Below are positions 1 through 4,972 of a stretch of DNA of 7,552 nucleotides, piece after piece. Under the pieces are notes generated by a model. The model did no database searches. It saw only the letters and a program-made list of their open reading frames with translations, and was not told the DNA's origin. Origin of the DNA: Ruminococcaceae bacterium UBA6845. Lineage in GTDB: Bacteria > Bacillota > Clostridia > Oscillospirales > Acutalibacteraceae. The position numbers were made by a program, and so were the translations under genes. Location: assembly GCA_002449395.1 (NCBI GenBank), contig DKDP01000052.1:1-7552 (forward strand), given 5' to 3'. The first letter of the stretch is position 1. Each line of letters starts with the position of its first letter.

Positions 1-19
1 CCTTAAGTTAATGACATTG

Positions 20-36
20 CCTGCAAGGGAGGCTAT
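20..36. repeat. Right-end fragment of palindromic intergenic repeat
   Basis: This short tract carries the right tip of the repeat family seen in full at 67-180. The core CTGCAAGGGAGGC is identical to the right tip of the copy ending near 3501, and the following CTATAAA matches the copy ending at 180. No left arm is visible before it, so the copy is either truncated or lies partly outside the window. Confidence 0.6.
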
Positions 37-66
37 AAATATTTTCCTCGTAATTTGCTTTAAGCG

Positions 67-180
67 TGGGCTCCTCCTTGGGGGAGCTGGCGCAAAGCGA
101 CTGAGGGAGTAAAGTTTTATCAAACCTAAACTCCTTCCGTCACTCCTACGTCGTGCCACCTCCCTCAAGAGGGAGGCTAT
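67..180. repeat. Full copy of a ~110-bp modular palindromic repeat (MITE/REP-like)
   Basis: The left arm (about 71-110) reads GGGGGAGCTGGC, a short variable GC-rich loop, then GACTGAGGGAG. After an AT-rich spacer (111-130) the right arm (131-176) is its imperfect reverse complement, starting CTCCTTCCG and continuing GCCACCTCCCTC. The right tip is itself a perfect hairpin, CCTCCCTC/GAGGGAGG (159-166 and 169-176) with a 2-base loop. The same arms recur at 3150-3220, 3229-3356, 3380-3505 and 7494-7552. No ORF with coding character fits it and no target-site duplication is clear. It may be a non-autonomous mobile repeat or a REP-type element; that is inference. Confidence 0.8.
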
Positions 181-202
181 AAAGTGCCGCAGAGTCCGCA
201 GG

Positions 203-236
203 AACTGTAATGGGCGCCCCCGGCAAGGGAGGCAAG
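203..236. repeat. Internally deleted copy of the repeat (left tip joined to right tip)
   Basis: AACTGTAATGGGCGCCCC (203-220) nearly matches the left boundary at 3100-3116, where the sequence is AACTGTAATAGGCGCCCC. It passes directly into CGGCAAGGGAGGCAAG, the usual right tip. The two ends are fused with about 100 bases of arm and spacer missing, as in a deletion between short repeats. An ATG at 210 lies in this fragment and is in frame with the downstream gene, but it is not preceded by a ribosome binding site. Confidence 0.6.
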
Positions 237-349
237 AAAGTTCCTGCGAGTATTCCGACATTTGCAATGAACCGAACTCCGTCAAAAGTCGAAAAAGGTC
301 TTTTTTTGTCGCAGGGGGTCACAAAACCGTTTTCGGTCGGAGAGGCGTG

Positions 350-355
350 TATAAT
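350..355 (+). promoter_or_regulatory. Putative sigma-A -10 box for the replisome-organizer-like gene
   Basis: A perfect TATAAT lies 41 bases before the ATG at 396, in the context TGTATAATTGATT that also occurs in the stronger promoter at 3051-3056. No good -35 box is found 16-18 bases upstream (the region reads ACCGTTTT), so the promoter is weak, needs an activator, or is fortuitous. Confidence 0.4.
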
Positions 356-395
356 TGATTGTGTATATGATATTCACGCCGAAAGGGAGAACTTT

Positions 396-1097
396 ATGGA
401 AGAAAAAAAGACGAGCTTTGTTTTGCCGACCGATTGTCTTGAGGATCTTGCGGACTTTTCGTATGCCGAGGCGGGGGAGCTGTTCAACGCCATTCTCCGC
501 TATGTTGACGGTCAGGGCGAGCCTGAGCTTGAGGACAGAGCGATGAAGATGTTTTTCAGACGGGTCAAGCGATATATCGACAGCTCGAAAGCGAACTACG
601 ATAAAAAGGTGCAGGCGAACAGAATTAACGGCGCAAAGGGCGGCAGACCGAGAAAGGAGAACAGCGAAAACCCAACGCTTACCGATAAAACCGAGCGGTT
701 TTCGGAAAAACCCTATACTGAGTCTGAGACTGAGTATAGGTCTGAATCTGAGTCTATGTCTAAGTCTGTGTCTGTGTCTGAGAATGAGTCTGAGCCTGAC
801 GGCGGCGCACGCACGCTCACGAAAAAATACGGCGAAAATAAAAATGTTGAGCTGACAGAGGACGAATTTGAGCGCCTTGCCGAGCAAATGGGTGCCGGCA
901 AGCGTGACGAATACATTGAAAATCTCGACAACTATATGGCATCGACGGGCAAGACATACCGCAGTCACTATGCGACGATCCGCAGCTGGTTCAGCCGTGA
1001 CGGCGGCAGGAAATCGACGGCAAGCTATGACATCGGCGAGTTCATTGCCCGAGCGGAAAAGCTGCCTGTGTATGAGAGCAAAAGCGATTCGTCATAA
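396..1097 (+). CDS. Phage/plasmid replisome-organizer-like protein (DUF6291 N-terminal domain)
   Basis: I start this 233-residue protein at 396 because AAAGGGAGA (382-390) gives a ribosome binding site about 6 bases upstream; an in-frame ATG at 210 would add 62 residues encoded by repeat fragments and has no such site. Residues ~5-75 resemble DUF6291, found in Firmicutes phage and plasmid replication proteins: ELFNAILRYVDG (28-39), then a helical MKMFFRRVKRYID. A basic NGAKGGRPRK follows (78-87). Residues 108-134 are a low-complexity Ser/Glu linker. Residues ~141-200 (KKYGENKNVELTEDE to ASTGKTYRSHYATIRSW) match the C-terminal module common in clostridial phage replication initiators. By analogy it would bind DNA and recruit helicase; this is inference. 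It stands alone: no helicase, integrase, repressor or structural genes are nearby, so it may be a prophage or element relic. The reading frame is intact. Confidence 0.75.
   Translation: MEEKKTSFVLPTDCLEDLADFSYAEAGELFNAILRYVDGQGEPELEDRAMKMFFRRVKRYIDSSKANYDKKVQANRINGAKGGRPRKENSENPTLTDKTERFSEKPYTESETEYRSESESMSKSVSVSENESEPDGGARTLTKKYGENKNVELTEDEFERLAEQMGAGKRDEYIENLDNYMASTGKTYRSHYATIRSWFSRDGGRKSTASYDIGEFIARAEKLPVYESKSDSS
712..740. other. Near-perfect 29-bp hairpin inside the replisome-organizer-like gene
   Basis: CCTATACT (712-719) is the exact reverse complement of AGTATAGG (733-740). Inside it AGTC (721-724) pairs with GACT (728-731) around a TGA loop; the only break is one G-G mismatch. The structure sits at the left edge of the hexamer array, within the linker-coding part of the gene. 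It could be a replication-origin or protein-binding element, or a by-product of repeat expansion. Confidence 0.6.
718..795 (+). repeat. Degenerate hexamer tandem repeat, 13 units of CTGAGT
   Basis: Thirteen consecutive 6-base units can be laid out from 718, for example CTGAGT, CTGAGA, CTGAGT, ATAGGT, CTGAAT, CTGAGT, CTATGT, CTAAGT, CTGTGT, CTGTGT, CTGAGA, ATGAGT, CTGAGC. As six is a multiple of three, gain or loss of units keeps the frame and only lengthens or shortens the Ser/Glu/Val linker (residues 108-134) between the N- and C-terminal domains. Confidence 0.85.
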
Positions 1098-1110
1098 GCC
1101 GATTTTTGCA

Positions 1111-1145
1111 TAAAAAAACTGCCGCAAACCCTAATCTGCGGCAGT
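1111..1145 (-). terminator. Intrinsic terminator of the tarIJ operon
   Basis: Read on the minus strand, ACTGCCGCA (1145-1137) and TGCGGCAGT (1126-1118) form a perfect 9-bp GC-rich stem with a 10-base loop, followed by a run of seven T (complement of the A run 1112-1118). The stem begins 11 bases past the tarJ stop codon. On the plus strand no T run follows the stem, so it should be a poor terminator for the gene ending at 1097. Confidence 0.9.
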
Positions 1146-1156
1146 CCGACGTTCGA

Positions 1157-2200
1157 TCAGAACGATATTTTCATTATGTTTTTGCCCAGAGCCGTTGACT
1201 TTGACTCTTTCTCAAAGATTGCATAGTAATCACGGATGTTGTTGACCTCGTTGACCGAAAGCAGGAGCTTTTTGATCTGAGCTCTGAACTCGGGATTTTT
1301 CAGCAATTCAACAGCCATTTCAAAGTCACAGCGAACGCTCCTTGTCGTTCCTCTGATTGAAATGCCGTGCTCGAGCACCATTCTCGTGTTGAGCGGAACA
1401 TTTTCGTTTGCAACACCCGAAAGAATGAGCTTTCCGCCCGAATAGAGCTTGTCGATAGCCTGATTTGCGGCTATTCCCGAGGCGTTTCCGCCGACAGCTT
1501 CAATCGCAACGGACATTCTCGGCAGGGAGTCGATATCGTTTGAATAATAAACGTTTGCGAAATCGAACATATCGAGCTTTTCTTTGTTGAGACCGACTAT
1601 ATTGACGTCACAGCCGAAGCCGTATTTTGCAACGAGCGAGATGATGAATCCCATAATTCCGTCGCCCCAGACGGTGACGCTCTTGACCTTTTCGCCGTCG
1701 GTAAAGCCCGCACGTCTCATAGCACAGCATCCGACAGAGATAAGCTCCGAGAAAACAGCTTCAACGCCGATTTCATCGGGAATCGGGATCATATATTCGT
1801 GCTCAAGGTCAATAAGCTCCTTTGAAAAGCCGTCGTAGTTGCTTGAACAGAACTTTGATTCGGGACAGTAATTGTCAAGCAGATGAGGATTGTTCCTTAC
1901 ACAGACCTCACACTTTGTTCCGTCGCAGTCCGACTTGCGGCAGGGAAGAAGAACCACCCTCTGACCGCTTTTGAATTTACCGCTTTTATCACGGATAACA
2001 ACGCCCGTCGCCTCGTGAATAAGGCTCATCGGGAACTTTCTTTTGAGAATACTGAGACTTCTGTTGCCGAGGTAGTAGCGGATATCCGCCTTGCAGACCG
2101 CCAGAATCTCGGGGCGCACAAGAACATTTTCGTTTCTTATATCCTCAACAAATATTTCAAATCTTTTAGGCTCTGTAATTTTGTAACTTTTAGCGAACAA
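1157..2200 (-). CDS. tarJ: Ribulose-5-phosphate reductase TarJ (zinc-dependent alcohol dehydrogenase family)
   Basis: This 347-residue cytoplasmic enzyme should reduce D-ribulose 5-phosphate to D-ribitol 5-phosphate with NADPH, supplying TarI. The N-terminal catalytic domain has the zinc-ligand pattern C36-K-A-D and H62-E63 (SLIHEATG), and E152 in SELISV. Cysteines 87, 92, 97, 100 and 112 fall where zinc alcohol dehydrogenases carry the structural zinc loop. The Rossmann domain carries GDGIMG (179-184). Landmarks RYYLGNR, FPMSLIHE, YDGF and PLNTRMVLEHG resemble TarJ as I recall it from Staphylococcus, and length is typical (about 340). The start is TTG, preceded by AAAGGA about 10 bases upstream; no ATG gives the full N-terminus. 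It lies 21 bases after tarI, with a terminator just past its stop, so it is the last gene of a two-gene operon. A generic polyol dehydrogenase role is possible but the tarI neighbour argues against it. Confidence 0.88.
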   Translation of the reverse strand: MFAKSYKITEPKRFEIFVEDIRNENVLVRPEILAVCKADIRYYLGNRSLSILKRKFPMSLIHEATGVVIRDKSGKFKSGQRVVLLPCRKSDCDGTKCEVCVRNNPHLLDNYCPESKFCSSNYDGFSKELIDLEHEYMIPIPDEIGVEAVFSELISVGCCAMRRAGFTDGEKVKSVTVWGDGIMGFIISLVAKYGFGCDVNIVGLNKEKLDMFDFANVYYSNDIDSLPRMSVAIEAVGGNASGIAANQAIDKLYSGGKLILSGVANENVPLNTRMVLEHGISIRGTTRSVRCDFEMAVELLKNPEFRAQIKKLLLSVNEVNNIRDYYAIFEKESKSTALGKNIMKISF

Positions 2201-2221
2201 AATTAACCAATCCTTTCTGCC

Positions 2222-2929
2222 TTATCTTCCGGCTCTGACGATGGATTTAACAAGGAGGAGATCCTCCATTGTGGTGATCTTCATATTGAGCTTGTCGCCC
2301 ATAGCCATTCCGATTTTCACGCCTGCCGAAAGAACAAGTCCGCAGTCGTCTGTCATTACCGGACGCTTGTCCTCGGGGAGAGCGAAGTAGTCGTCATATG
2401 CTTTTCTGACGATCGAATACTTGAACGACTGGGGAGTCTGACCGAGGTAAAGCTCTTTTCTGAGAGGAATTGAGTCAAGAGTTTTTTCGTCAACGCTCTT
2501 GATTATTGTGTCGTGAGCGGGGATAACCGTGTCGCACGCACCGTATTCCTTGACCTTTTCAATGTTTTCGTTGATGATCTTCTGAGAGACAAGCGGTCTT
2601 GCGGCGTCGTGGATGATGACGTAATCGTCACCGGTGCAGTCCGCCTGAACGGCGTTGAGCGCATTGAGCGAGGACTCCTGACGTGATGCGCCTGCGTCCG
2701 CAATCCAGCGAACCTTGCGAATGTCGTATTCCTTGAGCCAGAGGGAGAGATCGTCCTGCCACGCCTTTACGCAGACGACGCAGATAGCGTCAATCTTCTC
2801 GTTGATTTCAAATGCCTCAAGAGTGTGAATGATAACGGGCTTGCCGTAGATATCTATGAACTGCTTCGGACGGTCAACCATACCCATTCGGCTGCCCGAA
2901 CCGCCTGCGAGAACAACTGCAATATTCAT
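2222..2929 (-). CDS. tarI: Ribitol-5-phosphate cytidylyltransferase TarI (IspD/TarI family)
   Basis: This 235-residue cytoplasmic enzyme should join CTP and D-ribitol 5-phosphate to give CDP-ribitol, the donor for wall teichoic acid or capsule-like ribitol-phosphate polymers. The nucleotide-binding loop LAGGSGSRMG (7-16) is followed by K22 in RPKQF. Further landmarks are HDAARPLV (107-114), ELYLGQTPQSF (159-169), TDDCGL (193-198) and NMKITTMEDL (215-224), the last holding the conserved substrate-binding lysine. The family also includes IspD of the isoprenoid pathway. YLGQTPQSF and the adjoining TarJ favour TarI; IspD is normally not paired with a ribulose-phosphate reductase. GAGGT six bases before the ATG serves as ribosome binding site. 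It is the first gene of its operon, driven by the promoter at 2964-2992. Confidence 0.88.
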   Translation of the reverse strand: MNIAVVLAGGSGSRMGMVDRPKQFIDIYGKPVIIHTLEAFEINEKIDAICVVCVKAWQDDLSLWLKEYDIRKVRWIADAGASRQESSLNALNAVQADCTGDDYVIIHDAARPLVSQKIINENIEKVKEYGACDTVIPAHDTIIKSVDEKTLDSIPLRKELYLGQTPQSFKYSIVRKAYDDYFALPEDKRPVMTDDCGLVLSAGVKIGMAMGDKLNMKITTMEDLLLVKSIVRAGR

Positions 2930-2963
2930 ATAATTACCTCAATTCGTAATTTATTCTCTGTAA

Positions 2964-2992
2964 ATTATACTATACCCTTTTTTATTTGTCAA
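2964..2992 (-). promoter_or_regulatory. Consensus sigma-A promoter of tarIJ
   Basis: On the minus strand TTGACA (2992-2987) and TATAAT (2969-2964) are both perfect and are separated by exactly 17 bases. Transcription would begin near 2957, giving a leader of roughly 28 bases before the tarI ATG. The perfect match suggests strong expression unless an operator limits it; I see no obvious dyad here. Confidence 0.9.
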
Positions 2993-3027
2993 CAAACCCC
3001 CGTGACGTATATTTATCTATTTTGCGG

Positions 3028-3056
3028 TTGAAAAAAGTTTTATTATATTGTATAAT
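3028..3056 (+). promoter_or_regulatory. Sigma-A promoter directed toward the MBOAT gene
   Basis: TTGAAA (3028-3033) and TATAAT (3051-3056) are separated by exactly 17 bases. The start point would be near 3063, which leaves a leader of about 490 bases before the MBOAT start at 3555, almost all of it filled by palindromic repeats. The two divergent -35 boxes (this one and 2987-2992) are only 35 bases apart. Confidence 0.82.
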
Positions 3057-3106
3057 TGATTAAATTTAGCCGATTGGTTGAGCGTGGGCTCGATAAAAAA
3101 CTGTAA

Positions 3107-3150
3107 TAGGCGCCCCTTTAGGGTAGCGCAGTGTCGACAGGATTTTCTTA
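3107..3150. repeat. Variant (second-type) module of the repeat family
   Basis: A left tip, AGGCGCCCCTTTAGGG, runs not into the usual AGCTGGC arm but into TAGCGCAGTGTCGACAGG followed by ATTTTCTT and a new left tip. The same continuation, with AG for GA after GTGTC, occurs at 7518-7552. This defines a second module type that links one repeat tip to the next. Confidence 0.65.
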
Positions 3151-3220
3151 GGCGCCCCTCGTAGGGGAGCTGGCACGACCTTGTGTCGTGACTGAGGGGT
3201 TTTATAAAAAGTTTGATGAA
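3150..3220. repeat. Left half of the palindromic repeat, right arm missing
   Basis: The left tip GGCGCCCCTCGTAGGGGAGC, the variable loop with its own small stem (CACGAC/GTCGTG, 3174-3179 and 3184-3189), GACTGAGGGG and the spacer are present. The stretch 3196-3220 differs by one base from 3421-3445 in the full copy downstream. The right arm is absent: the sequence goes straight to the next copy through AATTATCGTTAAGCG. Confidence 0.75.
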
Positions 3221-3228
3221 ATTATCGT

Positions 3229-3356
3229 TAAGCGTAGGCTCCTCCGTTGGGGGAGCTGTCAGCGCAAGCCGACTGAGGGAGTAAGGTCTTATCGAATTTT
3301 AACCCCTCCGACTTCGGCGCAAACCGCCGAAGCCACCTCCCCTACAAGGGAGGCAA
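3229..3356. repeat. Full copy of the palindromic repeat
   Basis: It begins TTAAGCGTAGGCTCCTCC, matching the lead-in at 59-76 and 7494-7510. The left arm is GGGGGAGCTGTCAGCG to GACTGAGGGAG. The right arm runs CCCCTCCGACTTCGGCG, through GCCGAAGCCACCTCCCC, to the tip CAAGGGAGGCAAGG. The right arm contains an inner stem, CTTCGGCG/CGCCGAAG-like (3312-3319 and 3325-3332). The lead-in identifies it as the same subtype as the copy at 67-180. Confidence 0.8.
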
Positions 3357-3379
3357 GGAATGTCAGTAGAAATTTTACA

Positions 3380-3505
3380 TAGGCGCCCCTTTAGGGGAGC
3401 TGGCGGCGTAAGCCGACTGAGGGGTTTTGTAAAAAGTTTGATGAAGTCCTATTTAACCCCTCCGTTTCGCTCCGCTCAACACCTCCCCTGCAAGGGAGGC
3501 AAGGA
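3380..3505. repeat. Full copy of the palindromic repeat, promoter-distal unit before the MBOAT gene
   Basis: The left tip GGCGCCCCTTTAGGGGAGC and arm GGCGGCGTAAGCCGACTGA are followed by GGGGTTTTGTAAAAAG, the spacer, and the right arm AACCCCTCCGTTTCGCTCC to CACCTCCCCTGCAAGGGAGG. Left and right arms are imperfect reverse complements over about 42 bases. It ends roughly 36 bases before the MBOAT ribosome binding site. Confidence 0.8.
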
Positions 3506-3540
3506 AAAAGCCGCAAATCTGTAAATCTTAAAATCATCAA

Positions 3541-3549
3541 AAAGGAGGT
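3541..3549 (+). promoter_or_regulatory. Perfect Shine-Dalgarno for the MBOAT gene
   Basis: AAAGGAGGT is fully complementary to the 16S rRNA tail and lies 5 bases before the ATG at 3555. It fixes the start and implies efficient translation if the ribosome site is not sequestered by the structured leader. Confidence 0.9.
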
Positions 3550-3554
3550 CTAAT

Positions 3555-4952
3555 ATGGTTTTTTCATCGACAACATTTTTGTTTTTGTTCTTGCCCGTTG
3601 TGCTGATAGCCTATTACAATCCTTTTATAAAATCGCTTGCGTTCAAGAATGCCGTTCTGATTTTATCAAGCATTTTCTTCTACGCCTGGGGCGAGCCGAT
3701 TTACGTTTTGCTTATGCTCGGTTCGATTCTCGCTAACTGGCTTCTCGGACTGATCGTTGACAAAAACCGTGAGAACGGGAAGAGTAAGGCGGCTCTCGTC
3801 ATTTCGGTAATCGTCAATATCGGGATGCTGTTCGTGTTCAAATATCTCACCTTCACGCTGAAAAATATAAATGCGCTTTTGCACACCGATATAAACACGC
3901 TCAATATAACCCTGCCGATCGGAATCTCGTTCTTTACGTTCCAGGCGATGTCATATGTGATTGACGTCTACCGCCGTGACGGCGAGGTGCAGAAAAATCC
4001 CTGCAACGTTGCGCTTTACATATCTTTCTTCCCTCAGCTCATCGCAGGTCCGATCGTGCGATATCAGACGATCGCCGACCAAATTAAGAGCAGAAACGAA
4101 AATTTTGCCGACTTCACGGACGGCGCTTACCGATTTATGATCGGATTCGTGAAAAAGGTGCTGATTGCAAATAACGTTGCGATAGTTGCCGACGGAATAT
4201 TTGATAACGAGGTCGGCTCGGTCTCGTCTGCCTGGCTCGGTGCAATTGCATATACTCTTCAGATTTTCTTCGATTTTTCGGGATACAGCGAGATGGCGAT
4301 CGGACTCGGAAAGATGTTCGGCTTCGATTTCCTTGAAAACTTCGATTATCCGTACATATCAAAATCCGTTTCCGAGTTCTGGCGCAGATGGCATATATCG
4401 CTCGGCACGTGGTTCAGGGATTATGTCTATTTCCCGCTCGGCGGCAGCAGGGTCAAGAAAAAATCACGGCTTGTTTTCAATCTGTTCGTCGTCTGGTCGC
4501 TGACGGGAATCTGGCACGGCGCAAACTGGACGTTCCTTGTCTGGGGCTTGTTCTATTTCGTTATCCTCACTCTCGAAAAGCTCACGGGATTTTCAAAAAA
4601 GCTCGGAGCTTTCAGCCATATCTACACGATGCTCCTCGTCATAGTCGGCTGGGTCGTTTTCAGGTCGAACGATATTGCGTCGGCTTGGAATTATCTCAAG
4701 GATATGTTCGGATTCGGAGCTCTGCCGCTCTATGACAGCACGACAGTATTCTATCTGTCGAATTACAGTTTTTTCCTCGTGCTCGGAATAATCTGCTGTT
4801 TCCCGATAATCCGCACAATAAGGAAAAGGGTCGATACAAACAAACCGATTTATATAATTATCTCGGGCATTATCCTCATCCTCACGTTCTTAATTTCCGT
4901 AACATACACAATCAAGGGCACCTACAACCCGTTCATTTACTTTAACTTCTGA
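3555..4952 (+). CDS. MBOAT-family membrane O-acyltransferase (AlgI/PatA-like)
   Basis: This 465-residue polytopic membrane protein should take an acyl group, usually acetyl, from a cytoplasmic donor and pass it across the membrane to an extracytoplasmic glycan. Family marks are FYAWGEP (42-48), LPIGISFFTFQAMSYVIDVY (120-139), PQLIAGPIVRY (160-170), FFDFSGYSEMAIGLG (238-252) and FWRRWHISLGTWFRDYVYFP (275-294). GIWHGANWTF (318-327) holds the conserved catalytic histidine, H321, and the C-terminus ends YNPFIYFNF as is usual. Many hydrophobic segments alternate with short loops, and the length fits AlgI-type enzymes (about 460-520). The next gene, 20 bases downstream, encodes an AlgX/AlgJ-like partner, the usual arrangement for polysaccharide O-acetylation. 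DltB is an alternative MBOAT role, but no dltA, dltC or dltD is present. The substrate is unknown. Confidence 0.93.
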   Translation: MVFSSTTFLFLFLPVVLIAYYNPFIKSLAFKNAVLILSSIFFYAWGEPIYVLLMLGSILANWLLGLIVDKNRENGKSKAALVISVIVNIGMLFVFKYLTFTLKNINALLHTDINTLNITLPIGISFFTFQAMSYVIDVYRRDGEVQKNPCNVALYISFFPQLIAGPIVRYQTIADQIKSRNENFADFTDGAYRFMIGFVKKVLIANNVAIVADGIFDNEVGSVSSAWLGAIAYTLQIFFDFSGYSEMAIGLGKMFGFDFLENFDYPYISKSVSEFWRRWHISLGTWFRDYVYFPLGGSRVKKKSRLVFNLFVVWSLTGIWHGANWTFLVWGLFYFVILTLEKLTGFSKKLGAFSHIYTMLLVIVGWVVFRSNDIASAWNYLKDMFGFGALPLYDSTTVFYLSNYSFFLVLGIICCFPIIRTIRKRVDTNKPIYIIISGIILILTFLISVTYTIKGTYNPFIYFNF

Positions 4953-4972
4953 CAGAAAGGGGGCGGCATTCA

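Noticed and set aside
210..395. N-terminal extension of the replisome-organizer-like protein from the ATG at 210
   Set aside because: The extension is encoded by fused repeat tips, has no ribosome binding site, does not look like the family N-terminus, and crosses the candidate -10 box. The ATG at 396 has a good ribosome site.
282..968. Open frame of 228 codons on the minus strand opposite the replisome-organizer-like gene
   Set aside because: Its protein is rich in Arg, His and Leu without recognisable motifs, has no ribosome binding site that I can see, and lies wholly opposite a gene with clear family features; it is a shadow frame.
2222..2929. IspD (isoprenoid pathway) instead of TarI
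   Set aside because: The YLGQTPQSF block and the immediately following TarJ-type reductase make the ribitol role more likely, although the families are close.
3188..3382. Open frame of 64 codons on the plus strand inside the repeat array
   Set aside because: It follows repeat sequence, and similar frames arise from every copy of such GC-rich palindromes; there is no ribosome binding site of note.
3107..3505. CRISPR array
   Set aside because: Repeats are about 120 bases, palindromic, of unequal spacing and partial; there are no short identical repeats with unique spacers and no cas genes.
3529..3534. TAAAAT as a -10 box of a promoter just before the MBOAT gene
   Set aside because: No acceptable -35 box lies 16-18 bases upstream, whereas 3028-3056 has both boxes at ideal spacing. 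A weak local promoter cannot be excluded.
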